64,000 bases of DNA from Siphonodentalium dalli (GCA_032622095.1 CP136065.1:60929094-60993093); one strand, 5' to 3'; positions 10,743 through 21,814 are shown, numbered from the stretch's first letter. The notes: a model not told the origin generated them from the sequence alone. A program made the numbers and translations.

Positions 10743-12588
10743 ACTTTCGCTAAAATCCGGATTGAGAATCCGAAGCCGATTACGGGGGCGGGGCTAATTC
10801 CCGATTCTAGGTCAGATTTTGAAATCCACGTGGTCTCCGAAACTATGTTTAATGTTCTCCCAGCGTCAAACATGGCTCATGTATTTGACACAAGTATCAT
10901 TTGTATCTTATATTTATAAAGTTCATGTTTGTTGTGAAAGTCATGCTTTTCTTCAATGTGTATAAACACGGCACATAATTTGCTGCCAATCCGACTTAAT
11001 CGCATCTTTTTTTTTAAATTAAAGTGTGTTTATTGATGATGGCAAGCATATCTAAACGTGACAGCTCTAGGCCTCCTGAATCAAATTCCGAAGATGTTGT
11101 GAAGAACACACGAAACTTGCCAGTTGAACAGGGACGTGGCGACAGGGGTTGATTGAGTGTCTCGACCCCCACCCCGAACTTTGGTACAATTTGCTAAGCT
11201 GTGCAGTCATTCATACGTGAGGAAAATCAGGATTATTTTGACTAATTGTTTCAAATAATGATACGTACAAGTCAACAAACGCAACAAACAAACCCGATTT
11301 TAAATAAATAAATATACAAACTTATGACTAAGGGGGTATCCAGTGATCTGTATATATGTTCAACTTGTTTTTGGTAGTCATGTTGCTTTGCCATTACTAA
11401 TTATTTATTTGTTCAGTGTAATAACATATGGGAGAGGGGTTACCCTTATGTGAGTCAGTACTTGTCCCCCAATTCCTTTGTATGCATAAACAAATGTATG
11501 TGTTATATATCATGTGTTATCTAAATTTGACATATATTTGAAATAAATATATCTAAACTAAACTTTGGTACATTCCAGCAGTCGGAAATTTCATGCATGA
11601 CACAACATTAGTTGGACATTAATTTGACACCATATATAGGTTGGCATTGTTCTCATTGTTTGATTTTTTTCAACCAGTAAAAGTTGGTAATTTTCCAATC
11701 TTAGTGTTTGTCAGATTGGATATTTCCAAGGGGAGCAAATTGAATTCTGCGAACCTGTGAGATTGATGTTTGGTTCAATGGGGCGGGGGGTGCAGTTGGC
11801 CGGAAATTTGAGGAAACTTCTAGCCACGTCCCTAGAACATGTGTCTGTTGTCTATACAGAGACTATTGTGCAAAACGACTGCATTTAACGAAACAAAACA
11901 TGTTAAACATGAAATTGCTATAACTTTAAGACTAGATGATAGTACATACGTGTATCTGATAATCCATCGATAGCATATAATCCTACTATTTCTTGAATAA
12001 GAAGAAACATTATAATAACGAACACAGCAGAAGACATATCCATGCAGGTTCATATGAATTCGGTCAATGGTGACGTATCCGCCGAATTCGAAATCGACAT
12101 GCGTTCGGGCGGTATTTTAAGGATGGAAATATGAAATGGACATATGAAAGTGACAATCAACCATGATTTGCAATTGCTTCGCCATCAACCGAAGTGCTCC
12201 CCCAGCGTTACTATCAATAGCGTTATTATTTCGCTAATTTCAGTAATATTCTCCCAGTTTACATTCAATAAAACAAATTTGTCTCCGCATTTAAAATTCT
12301 TTGATATAGATCGTTTATATTTGTACACAAGAGACAGATTCTTATGTTTTATTGTGTTTTTAAACTCTGAGGTGGCGAAATCTCGGTTTGTTTACATTAC
12401 GAACATTTGAGTCCGTAATCGGAATCCGAATCCCAATCGGATTACCACGAAATTGAGATTACGGTCTGTTCGTTTACTGATTCTGCCAATTTCTGGTCTG
12501 TTCTTTTGCCGAACCAAGTCGTACGGGGACCAATCTGTAATCTGAATCCAGAATCTGAATCGGATTTTAGCGAAATAACGCCTCTGGT
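10740..12588. mobile_element. Nested DNA transposon (~1.85 kb) inside integrase
   Basis: The ends form imperfect inverted repeats: TTTCGCTAAAATCCGGATT at the left and AATCGGATTTTAGCGAAATA at the right. The insertion exactly separates the integrase segment ending in PQSRTF from the one resuming with TPGDLVWRW, which would otherwise be adjacent. Subterminal words such as CCGAATC and GGATTACG recur near both ends. There is no transposase frame. An internal segment (11347-11561) matches another repeat at 60276. The superfamily is not assigned and a target duplication is not clear. Confidence 0.7.
11347..11561 (+). repeat. Dispersed repeat Y (LINE-3'-end-like), copy 1
   Basis: About 215 bp matching 60276-60483 in the same orientation, sharing TTCAACTTG, GGTAGTCATGTTGC, TCAGTGTAATA and a TATATGTTTAAACT-like end. 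The A+T-rich terminus AAATAAATAT-CTAAACT resembles a LINE 3' tail, but no ORF is attached. Confidence 0.65.
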
Positions 12589-12590
12589 GT

Positions 12591-13266
12591 TTACACCTGG
12601 AGATTTAGTATGGAGATGGTATCCACCCTATGTCCAGAAAATGTTAGCCCTTAGTTGGTGAGGTCCTTATTATGTTTTGAGCAGAGAATCGATGGTGAAT
12701 TATCGCATTAGAGAAGTAGATTCAGGGAAGGAATTGGTGGTTCATGTAGTCCATATGCTTCCTCGCCGAGGTAATCTATCAGAACAAAGTGGGAAGGAAC
12801 ATGAGCAGCCTTACCATATGGAATTAGCTGAACACTGTTCACCAGCAGATGTGGAGATGGAAGATGAACCACAGTGTGTAATCTTGGACCCTGCTAGTCC
12901 AGGTTCTCCAGTATATTCTCGAGGGGGTCGTCTCATCAAGCATCCAGTAAGGTTTTCACCTTCTCTTTATACTGAAGATCAGGAAGAAGCTGAACAGTCT
13001 TCCAATATGGAAGTCGATGATCAGTTGCCAGCTTCAAATACAGATGGGCACATTGGTGATGTTGCAGGGAACTATGTTGATACACATTTTTCAGTCCAAC
13101 TATCTTATCCTACTGTAGAATCGGCTAAGAATATTTCAGAAACGACCATGGCTACTGAGATTTCACATGATACGGCAAATAATACAGAGAATGGAGATAA
13201 TGATAATTGTCTTATGAAAATCCGTAGGGGAAGGGCTGTGAGGCGACCACCTCGGTGTTTGCAATA
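12591..13266 (+). pseudogene. Integrase C-terminal domain and acidic tail of the Ty3/Gypsy element
   Basis: TPGDLVWRWYPPYVQ...LSW then, after one in-frame TGA at 12660-12662, GPYYVLSRESMVNYRIRE and HVVHMLPRR: the SH3-like C-terminal domain of Ty3 integrase. A long acidic linker (DVEMEDEPQ, EDQEEAEQ) follows, and the frame ends in RRGRAVRRPPRCLQ, a basic RRPP tail typical of Gypsy pol C-termini. The open frame from 12677 has 196 codons, the best preserved piece of the element. Confidence 0.85.
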
Positions 13267-13299
13267 ACTAACGAGGGGGTTTGACTCTTTACACAAGTT

Positions 13300-13770
13300 A
13301 TGGATGTATTGCAAATTGATATTCCGGATGAGGAAGTGCAAGAACTGGTGAGGCCAGTGTTCCAGTCGATCCCTCGTGTGGATAACCAGCAAGTGGTGCC
13401 TAGATTTCTGGATCGGCCATTATTTAAAGAGGGCTGTGCTGCCCTGTGGCAGAACAGCAACAGAGAACAACCCATTGCCTGCAGAAGGATCCATGACCAG
13501 GAAGTTGTCGACTATACTTGTAAACGGTGTGGCTTTCAGTCTTATAAAGAATGACGTTAATCGTCCCACATCCGATTTAAACATATGGGGACGCCTGTGG
13601 AAAGGACAGTTCGTTCTGTAACATCAGTAAACGCCGAATTCAGTTACCCAGGATTTCTAAAAGCGTTTCGCAAAATGACAGCTTTCGCGAAAAACGATCA
13701 GGTGAAAAGAAAAGAAGCACAGGCAGATCGACGAAAGATGTCACCAGTAATTCATGACACCAGTAATTCA
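13300..13770 (+). pseudogene. Extra 3' ORF with broken C2H2-like zinc finger
   Basis: Downstream of pol and before the minisatellite, a frame starting MDVLQIDIPDEEVQELV runs to YTCKRCGFQSYKE and stops at 13552. The same frame continues past two nearby stops into SSHIRFKH and then FSYPGFLKAFRKM. Cys-x2-Cys-x12-His-x4-His spacing spans both stops, consistent with a disabled classical zinc finger. An additional 3' ORF occupies the position of env or accessory genes in some LTR elements; its function is unknown. Confidence 0.5.
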
Positions 13771-14432
13771 TGACACCAGTAATTCATGACACCAGTAATT
13801 CATGTCACCAGTAATTCATGTCACCAGTAATTCATGACACCAGTAATTCATGACACCAGTAATTCGTAAACAGGAGTGTGGATTGGTAGAGTTAGTGAGA
13901 TAAAGATGTCACCAGTAATTCATGACACCAGTAATTCATGACACCAGTAATTCGTAAACAGGAGTGTGGATTGGTAGAGTTAGTGAGATAAAGATGTCAC
14001 CAGTAATTCATGACACCAGTAATTCATGACACCAGTAATTCGTAAACAGGAGTGTGGATTGGTAGAGTTAGTGAGATAAAGATGTCACCAGTAATTCATG
14101 ACACCAGTAATTCATGACACCAGTAATTCGTAAACAGGAGTGTGGATTGGTAGAGTTAGTGAGATAAAGATGTCACCAGTAATTCATGACACCAGTAATT
14201 CATGACACCAGTAATTCGTAAACAGGAGTGTGGATTGGTAGAGTTAGTGAGATAAAGATGTCACCAGTAATTCATGTCACCAGTAATTCGTAAACAGGAG
14301 TGTGGATTGGTAGAGTTAGTGAGATAAAGATGTCACCAGTAATTCATGTCACCAGTAATTCATGACACCAGTAATTCATGTCACCAGTAATTCGTAAACA
14401 GGAGTGTGGATTGGTAGAGTTAGTGAGATAAA
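13738..14432. repeat. Two-level minisatellite: 17-bp unit in an 88-bp higher-order repeat
   Basis: The short unit CACCAGTAATTCATGAC recurs; two to four copies plus GTAAACAGGAGTGTGGATTG... form a higher-order unit. The GTAAACAGG marks fall at 13866, 13954, 14042, 14130, 14218, 14290 and 14394: exactly 88 bp apart, except for one interval short by about one 17-mer and one long by about one. It lies inside the retroelement, just before the polypurine tract. Confidence 0.95.
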
Positions 14433-14514
14433 GCAAACTGGACTGTGGATATTTCTACATGTAATTTGTTTCTGTTGTTTGTGCTGAAAGTTAGGGTGAC
14501 TTCCATCTAACTTT

Positions 14515-14524
14515 GAGGGGGTAG
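14515..14524 (+). promoter_or_regulatory. Polypurine tract-like site
   Basis: GAGGGGGTAG directly precedes the TGTGACA start of the 3' LTR. This is the position and composition expected for the plus-strand primer of an LTR retroelement. Confidence 0.6.
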
Positions 14525-14680
14525 TGTGACAGAAATGGAGTATGACTGTTTTAGTGAATGTCACCTACCTCGTGTCATTTCATATTGTGAAAACTGTTCT
14601 TATTTTTGTGCGAGAAATTTCTTGTCTGTTCATGTGCGGCCATCTTGGTCACGGAAATAACTCTAATTGTTAAAATGTAT
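14525..14680 (+). repeat. 3' LTR (start defined, right end unknown)
   Basis: Begins TGTGACAGAAATGG and aligns with the 5' fragment at 8395-8513 as far as ATAACTC near 14660. It probably extends some hundreds of bases further, but because the 5' copy is truncated the right border and target duplication cannot be fixed from this window. Confidence 0.7.
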
Positions 14681-15527
14681 AATTTCCGTAAATAATTTCT
14701 TTTGATACCGTTTTTCATGTTACATGCGAGTACGCGGATTCTGTCAATGCTCAGCAAACAGAGAACTTTGTGTTCAAGGCTTGTGGTGTTTTCACTCAAC
14801 CGGCATCTCCCTGTATCATGAAAACTTTTGGATTTTGTATTATTTTTTATCTACCACACCTTATATGGTGAGGTATGGCGAGGGGTGACCCGATTAAGAA
14901 ATGTGTGTTTCTTCCTCTTGCTCTCCTTCGATCAAGGTCTGTTCGCATCTGCTAGGTTGGATCAATTCTTGCCGACTTTTGATGAGGAACTTGCACATCG
15001 ATCTGGTTGGAATATGAACTCCTTTTCAGGAGAAATTTATGGGAATAAAATTCCCAACGTAAGTGCTAGGAAGCCAGTCTTCAAAGTCCTATGCAATTTG
15101 GGGTATCTCTTAGAGTCATGTTTAACTTCCAAGTAATGTTTTTTCTAGCAGTCTATCAGTATAGATAGGATTCCTTTAAAGTAATGCATAGCAGTTAAAT
15201 TGTATTACAACTTAAAGTAGCCATGGTCGGGAATATAAATATATATAATATAACTTTAAACATTGTATACATGCAGTCTGCTGATTTATTGTTGATTTTG
15301 ATTGTTTGGAAAATTACAGTTATTATTATTTTTAATTCCAGTGTCGTTATTGGGCTGGGGTGGTAGTTCATAGCAAAATCCATTCAACTACACAAATAAC
15401 TGAATCAGTGCAGTAATATCTATTACACAAGGACCAAAACAAGAAAAAATATAACGATGTTTGGAGGACTCATTGTGCGAATATGCAGCAGGCGACATTG
15501 CTAGCTTTGGCATATTAATTATGACAA
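14681..15527. other. No gene recognised; may include the rest of the 3' LTR
   Basis: A 102-codon plus-strand frame at 14828-15136 (DFVLFFIYHTLYGEV...) overlaps this stretch and resembles no family I know. It could be LTR interior. No further repeat structure is evident. Confidence 0.35.
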
Positions 15528-15615
15528 ACCAATTTTCACCAAACTCCACAGTATATAATTGTCACACCTACTATGTCATCGCTACTGTGATACGTGTGTC
15601 CGCAGCCATTGTATA
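15528..15615 (-). repeat. Dispersed repeat X, copy 2
   Basis: Reverse-complement match to 7855-7950 and 20978-21075, sharing CATCGCTACTGTG, CGTGTGTCCGCAGCCA and TAATTGTCACACCTAC. Confidence 0.7.
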
Positions 15616-16278
15616 ATGCCCGCGTCGGGCTGATTGGGATAATAACACATAGGTTGCCTTTAAAAGGTAACCAACCGTCAATATGGTTAAATTTTCTATT
15701 GGCAATTTTGTTTTTATAAATTCTGGGGTCACGAGGGGGCAAAGTGCATATTTAAACCACACCAGTTGCTATATCGTATATATTATGTAAATGTCTAAAA
15801 ATAAATAGACATTTCGTAACCAACACGTTTTAGTCAATTCTGGTGTCACTGACTCCCCATCCCCAACGTCACTCAGGGCCGGGAACTTACGTCATACATT
15901 GCTTGAAAATGGCAGCAAGATGTGTCATATCGACGTGAGTACTCGCCGTTTTCATTTAATATATTCCGACTCAATCAAAAAGATAGAGATGAATCATTTT
16001 GTGATAGCTCAATATGAATGCCGTGATTCCGGTCCCCATATAAATGACAGTTTCAAGAGACGATATAAGTGATCAAGTGACTTGTACTCCGGTCACCATT
16101 TTTGGAGGTTATGAAATTTTAACGCCAACATATTAAAACGAATATGTTCGATATCCAGTGTTTGAAGTATTTGCGATGAGTTATTGTGAGCGAATTATGA
16201 CGTAGCTACATGTGCACATCCTGCAACTTTGAACCAAATTCATTAGACTCGTTGGGATGATACATACATCTATTCTGG

Positions 16279-16665
16279 CACACGATTGGATAGCGAAAGA
16301 TACTTAATCAGTGTTCACGATTGGATAGAGATTTATATTAAATCGCAATAACACGTGGCACGCTAGGTTATGATCGAGGCTAGGATTATTGACTAAATAA
16401 CGGAGATGTTAAAGTGCTTTTAACGAGCATTTTAGTCCATTTGTCTAAAGTTGATCAATCGTGGTGTTGTAAATTATTGCATTCAAATCTCCGTTATTTT
16501 GTCGAAGTAGGTTTAATATAGAGTTATCACCCTTCCGATTAACTCAGGATACTAATTTCGAAATGTAATCCTAACCTCGCGTGTCACCTGTTACTGCGTT
16601 TGAATATCAATATCTATCTAATCGTGAACCCAGCTTAAGTATCTTTCGCTATCTAATCGTGAACG
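16279..16665. mobile_element. MITE with ~55-bp terminal inverted repeats
   Basis: The left end (16279-16334) and the right end (16609-16665) are inverted copies, each holding two direct repeats of TTCACGATTGGATAG around GCGAAAGATACTTAA. The interior (about 270 bp) is non-coding. No target duplication was identified. Confidence 0.8.
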
Positions 16666-17165
16666 TATTGATTGTTATAACCCACCCGTATAAAACCCGA
16701 GTATCTGTACGACGGGGAACTTTATAACACTGAACAAACTACGTATGGAATATATTTCTGAAATATGGCCGATAATATTTAGTGCCCCAGCAAAAGTTCG
16801 ACGAGAGGACAGTCTCTGACCAAATTGCGGTAGAAGTTGGGTAACTCTAAAATCAAGTGGATTTTTTTTTTGTGTCAGATATTTGACAAACCGGCAAAAA
16901 ATTCGTTGAACAAAATATTGATAAATAACAGGTTTTGGGCAATTTTATACTGTAATTGACTGTGTATAGAATTATTTTTATGCAATTAATCGATTCTGAT
17001 AACTGGAGCGTCATTTTTTTTAAAGTTGTTGTTGAAATCTGATGATATGGGACCATCGAATCGAGTACCCATATATTTGGCCGTGGTTAAGATGCTAACA
17101 AGATAGAGTTCTCCTTTCTGATACTTGTTTGTATCGCTCCGAACATTTTCGGGTGGATTTCTGTT

Positions 17166-17660
17166 CAAAATATATAGCCCCTATACCTGTCCCGTACATG
17201 AGATAATAATTTATATATATATAGCTCCTAAACCTGTCCCGTACATGAGATAATAATGTTTATATATAGCCCCTAAACCTGTCCCATACATGTGATAATA
17301 ATGTGTATATATAGCCCCTAAACCTGTCTCGTACATGATATAATAATGTGTATATATAGCCCCTAAACCTATCCCGTGACATGAGATAATAATTTATATA
17401 TATATAGCCCCTAAACATGTCCCGTGACATGAGATAATAATTTATATATATATAGCCCCTAAACATGTCCCGTACATGTGATAATAATGTGTATATATAG
17501 CCCCTAAACCTGTCTCGTACATGAGATAATAATTTGTATATATAGCCCCTAAACCTGTCCCGTACATGTGGTAATAATGTGTATATATAGCCCATAAACT
17601 TGTCCCGTACATGTGATCAGAAATTTTATATAACATGTCCCGTACATGTGATAAGAGACA
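17166..17660. repeat. ~48-bp satellite array, copy A
   Basis: Around ten units of TATATAGCCCCTAAACCTGT CCCGTACATGAGATAATAA type (joined here with a gap). The 111-codon minus-strand frame across it (GYIYTLLSHVRDRFR repeats) is a translation of the array. The same family recurs at 19036-19345. Confidence 0.9.
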
Positions 17661-17679
17661 CGGATTTTTAAAATTCTGT

Positions 17680-19030
17680 CAAATCATATGCTTCATTGAC
17701 AGATTCAACTAGAATGCACTCAGAGAGATGCCAACGTGCGCAAAAATGTAATAAACAATAATTTAAAAAATAATTTCACTGTATTTTACTTAATTTATTT
17801 AATTTAATTTAGTGTTAGCAAAAAAAGACAATTACCATTTCTCATTTCATCACAGATAAAAGGCAAATTACTATATTAATCATTTAAGTAATTAAAACCA
17901 ATTCCATGTTGCCGAAAGGATGAGACTTTAATATCGATTACATTTTTTTCAGCAATATATTTTGATTTTCATTTTCCGATAGTCAAAGTTGACCAAAGGA
18001 GCAATTATAAAAAATAATTAATAATATTTGTGTAAATATTGATAGCAGCCAATATGCAACAATAAATATCAATAATTAATCAATAATTAATCAATAACGA
18101 TCATTTTATGTAATAATAAACTCTTCAAACGGTGTTTGTGTCAACAAATGCGTTTTGTTTTGTGTTACGTCATTCGTCGTATTTGACCCGGAACTCGGCT
18201 GGAGGTTAGGCTATTCGGCATATTGCGTCGAATTACGAAATCGCGTTTTGAATGTCTCTCTTTTCCCGCACGATAAAAAGAGGTCTTCACACGAACCAAA
18301 AATTATAAAACTTCCCAATTATAAGTAAAAATACCCAAATGAAGGAGTCTATGTAGGTCCCGAAGGAGTCTATAGACTCTTTGATGTAGAGTTATGATGG
18401 AGAAAATGTAGGTCGGTCTATTTTTGTCATAACTCTGACGTATTTTGACCTGGGAGAAAAAAATCGAAATCGACGCTCACTACGAGCATGCCAGTTTTAA
18501 ATACAGAAACAGGAAATCCTGACAAATGGCGATATCGGCGACAAACAAATAATCGAAAACAACACATTAAATAAACATAGCAAAAACGCGGCACAGTAAA
18601 AATGTCAGAACGCCACGAGGTTTTACGTCGTTTTTGGTGACGTCATGGAGTGAAACGGAGTAGGGTGACACCAACCTACGAATCTGTCTGATCGCCATAC
18701 TGTTGCGCGAGCGCACGTAACTATATACCGGCATTTGTTTTGGAAGCGTGGGAGTCCAGGAACTATACTAGTGAATGGATGTTCTCGAAAATTTGAGTGA
18801 GCAAAAGCAAAAACACCATTGAAAAAATTCGCCAAAATGTTTTAATGGTCTGATCTGGGAAAACTAAATGACAACTAGTGGATAAATACTCCTGCTTCGT
18901 GTGGACATACACATACGATGCTCGATGTCTGTATTACGATGAGAAACAAACATATCCCCATAGCATATACGTGAAAATGACTTTCCCATATTCTCGGTTT
19001 TGGCGATACCCTCGGTTTTGGCGATACCAC
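17680..19030. other. Unique DNA between the two satellite arrays; no gene seen
   Basis: A+T-rich. It contains a small repeat of GAAGGAGTCTAT at about 18331 and 18363 and a CGGTTTTGGCGATACC pair at about 18994-19026. No coding sequence is supported. Confidence 0.4.
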
Positions 19031-19035
19031 GTACA

Positions 19036-19345
19036 CGGGGTGGTCCGGTACATGAGATAATACTGTGTGTATATAGCCCCTAAACCTGTCCCGTACATGT
19101 GATAAGAAATTTTATATAAACTGTCCCGTACATGTGATAAGAAATTATATATAACCTGTCCCGTACATGTGATAAGAAATTATATATAACCTGTCCCGTA
19201 CATGTGATTAGAAATTATATATGACCTGTCCCGTACATGTGATAAGAAATTTTATATAAGCTGTCCCGTACATGTGATAAGAGATTATATATAACATGTT
19301 CATATGGCCTATATCTCCTAAACCTGCCCCGTACATAAGATAATA
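19036..19345. repeat. ~36-bp satellite array, copy B
   Basis: Units of CTGTCCCGTACATGTGATAA followed by gAAATTaTATATAAC, period about 36 bp; related to the 48-bp array at 17166-17660 but with a shorter spacer. Both arrays have the same orientation. Confidence 0.9.
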
Positions 19346-19789
19346 ATTTGTATATAGTGTTTATTAATTAATATAAACTTTTCCGAACAGGTGTCCTCGA
19401 TTCATATCTATTATTTTATTAGGACATGCAGGAACATCGTGTGATCATTACTAAAATAATTATTAGTCACCTGTGGTAAACAGTGCATACTAATAGTTAG
19501 TGCCTATTTAACCCATTTGAGGTTAACGGCACCTATCCCGTGACAATCTATGTGGCATGTTATCTCTGTGCACAAATTTTCCAACATTTCTTCTGACCTG
19601 ATGACAAACGATCTTTATTTATCATGCAATGTATTATTTTCCATTTAAGTGGTCATCTGAGGTCCTATGACATTCCCCTGGTCATGTGAACATGTGTGTA
19701 ACAATTTTCCAACATATCTTCTAAGCTTGAACGCACCGCCGATAACGGTACCAGAGTTTGTTCGGAATTAGGCTTTGGTGTTTCATGAT

Positions 19790-19865
19790 GACGGGCGCCG
19801 CTGAAAGCACATTCTCCTGATATGTTTCATGATGACGGGAGCCACTGAAAGCACATTCTCCATCG
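19790..19865. repeat. Short tandem duplication
   Basis: GTTTCATGATGACGGGcGCC and CTGAAAGCACATTCTCC occur twice in tandem with minor differences, unit about 45 bp. Confidence 0.7.
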
Positions 19866-20059
19866 GAGAAACGCGTTATATCAGGACAATATCGCATTGA
19901 TTACCTTTTGCAAATGCGTTATACATCAGGTCGTCTTGCATGGACTGATTTTCCTAAAATTTTGCGTATCGTATTATAAGATATTTTTTTGTTTTTTTGG
20001 CCGCAATCTGACATGAGGGTGATATACTTTTAAACGCGCCAAAAGCGTGGCAGAGTTAC

Positions 20060-20545
20060 TGACAGACACACACAGACAATTACTTATATATTTTGGAAGA
20101 TCTGTCTGTGTGTCTGTCTGTCTGTCTGTGTGTTCGCGATGGACTCGAAAACGGCCGAACCGATTTCGATGAAACTTGGTATGTGGGGGTATTTTCGGCC
20201 GAGAACTGGCATGAGCCTATTAATTTGCCTGTGCGACGTGACCTTGACCTTGAAATCGGGTAACTTCAAGGTCAAATCGCCAATTTTGATGGGATTTCGA
20301 CGAAATTTTATACGTGGGGTTACTTTTGTCAACTGATTATTTTGGACGGGTCCAATCGTGACCCCGACCAGACCTTGACCTTAAAAATGATCAATTCAAG
20401 GTCAAATCGGGTAAAACCGGATGGATTTCGACGGGCACGTTTGTCGGGTACTTTTGTCAGGGCAGTGTTTTTGGACTGGTCAAATCGTGACCCCAATTGA
20501 CCTTGACCTTCAAAATGGCCAATTCAAGGTCAAAGCCCCGACGAA
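20060..20545. repeat. Repeat dense in TNAAGGTCA (nuclear-receptor half-site) motifs
   Basis: After a TGTCTG microsatellite (20100-20132) comes a repeat body with GGACTCGAAAACGGCCGAAC and several AGGTCA-type sites. Matches to TNAAGGTCA on either strand start at 20239, 20245, 20266, 20376, 20396, 20498, 20504 and 20524. This pattern is the extended half-site bound by monomeric receptors of the ERR/SF-1/FTZ-F1 group. Two diverged sub-units of about 130 bp are visible (20340-20410 and 20460-20535). Whether any receptor binds is unknown. Confidence 0.75.
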
Positions 20546-20736
20546 GTCGGGTCACCTTCTAGTATATATATATATACCTTGTAAACCAAATGATTTTTTT
20601 GGGAAGAGATAGACGATCTTTAAGGAACAAGCATTATCTAATAAATATATTACCTGTGGTATTTGTTCAATATTATAAAATTGCGGATAAGAACAAAATC
20701 AGATAATATTTACTCAGACCTATATGCAAAACTCAC

Positions 20737-20833
20737 CCGTCGGCCGCAGAAATTGCTGAACTGCTTCACCAATATTTCTCTAAGCATATCTGGGTTGGAA
20801 ACCATCAGCACCGGGACCCTCCCTTCATAGATC
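20737..20833 (-). CDS. Cytochrome P450 gene A, exon 4
   Basis: Encodes IYEGRVPVLMVSNPDMLREI then LVKQFSNFCGRR, the beta-1/B-helix region of CYP3-clan P450s (pattern: GxxPxLxVxDPxxIxxIxVKxFxxFxxR). One base at the 5' end completes the Gly codon left by exon 3 (GG|G) and the exon closes in phase 0 before GTGAGT. The acceptor is AAAAG at 20834-20838. The phase agrees with exons 3 and 5. The intron to exon 5 contains the Ty3 element and several MITEs. Confidence 0.93.
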
Positions 20834-20949
20834 CTTTTAATAAAAAATCTCACCATTCACATGGCATTCGTGGCAATATTCGAACGCAAATGGAAGTGAC
20901 GAACGTGAAATTGTGGGTCAGCTAAAACTGGTTGCCGTTGGAGTTCGGG

Positions 20950-21101
20950 AACAATTGACAATAGTTTATTATACATTAACTGAAACATTGGCTGCGGACA
21001 CACGTACCACAGTAGCGATGGCATATAGTAGGTGTGACAATTTATTATGGTGGAGTTTGGTGACAATTGACAATAGTTTATTATATACTAACTGAAACAT
21101 T
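20950..21101 (+). repeat. Dispersed repeat X, copy 3, with tandem flank
   Basis: The X core (20978-21060) is bracketed by two copies of ACAATTGACAATAGTTTATT plus AACTGAAACATT (20950-20988 and 21062-21101), so the unit of about 112 bp is duplicated in part in tandem. Confidence 0.7.
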
Positions 21102-21814
21102 TTTTCGGGAGCCTTTATTCAGAGTCATGTGAGCATGCTGCCCCTGCACATGTGGCTCCTTTGTTCGATTCGCGCATATTTAAACATAAAACATTTTGTT
21201 TACATAAACAAATAAATAAATAATAATTTTAATAAGAAATTTTGAAAAATATTTTTTATTTTGTTGTATATATAAAAGCTTGGAAACAACAAAATATTCC
21301 GTTTTAACACCAACAGAGGTACCCCGAGTGACAACACTAAATTTGGTTGAAATCGGTCAATGGGTCTGGGACAAAAATGGCGAACAGAGACGTATCCTAC
21401 TCTATTATTAGTTTTTAGTTATTAGTTTTATCTAGCTATCTTGTGTGCATCGTTGGATCATTGTGTCAATTAAAAAACATGCAATGTATGCCTCAAATTG
21501 AGATAAACGGTTATGAAGAAAATCTAAAGAAACAAATATCAAATAGGATTCGAAAAAACGGTATTTCACATTTCGAACTAGTATATTAGTCAGACTATTA
21601 AATTGTATGTCTCTTTATTATTGTTCACCCTCGAAAATCTCGTTATTTTTTCAATGACTGCAAACGCGATTGTGCCGAATAATAATAAGAGTCGAAAACA
21701 AAGGTCAGTGCATGTGTAATAGATCACTCTGAGCTTTAATTGTACTGTATTATCCATCCCTTAACTAACACTTTATCTGATTGGACAAAAGCCGTCACGT
21801 GATAATCCGGGAAA

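Larger units (their letters stand above)
8395..14680 (+). mobile_element. Ty3/Gypsy LTR retrotransposon relic, internally deleted
   Basis: Plus-strand order: 5' LTR fragment, partial reverse transcriptase, RNase H, a repeat-bearing spacer, partial integrase interrupted by a DNA transposon, integrase C-terminal part, a zinc-finger-like extra frame, a minisatellite, polypurine tract, 3' LTR. Both LTR copies begin TGTGACA and share TGACTGTTTTAGTGAATGTC. Gag and protease are absent: the 5' LTR fragment joins RT directly. Several stops and frameshifts make it non-functional. It lies in the intron between exons 4 and 5 of P450 gene A. The right limit of the 3' LTR is uncertain. Confidence 0.85.

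Noticed and set aside
13738-14432. CRISPR-like array
   Set aside because: The repeats are contiguous minisatellite units without unique spacers and the DNA is eukaryotic.
17260-17636. 111-codon minus-strand frame with GYIYTLLSHVRDRFR repeats
   Set aside because: It is a translation of the 48-bp satellite; the repeat is nucleotide-level and other frames are equally repetitive.
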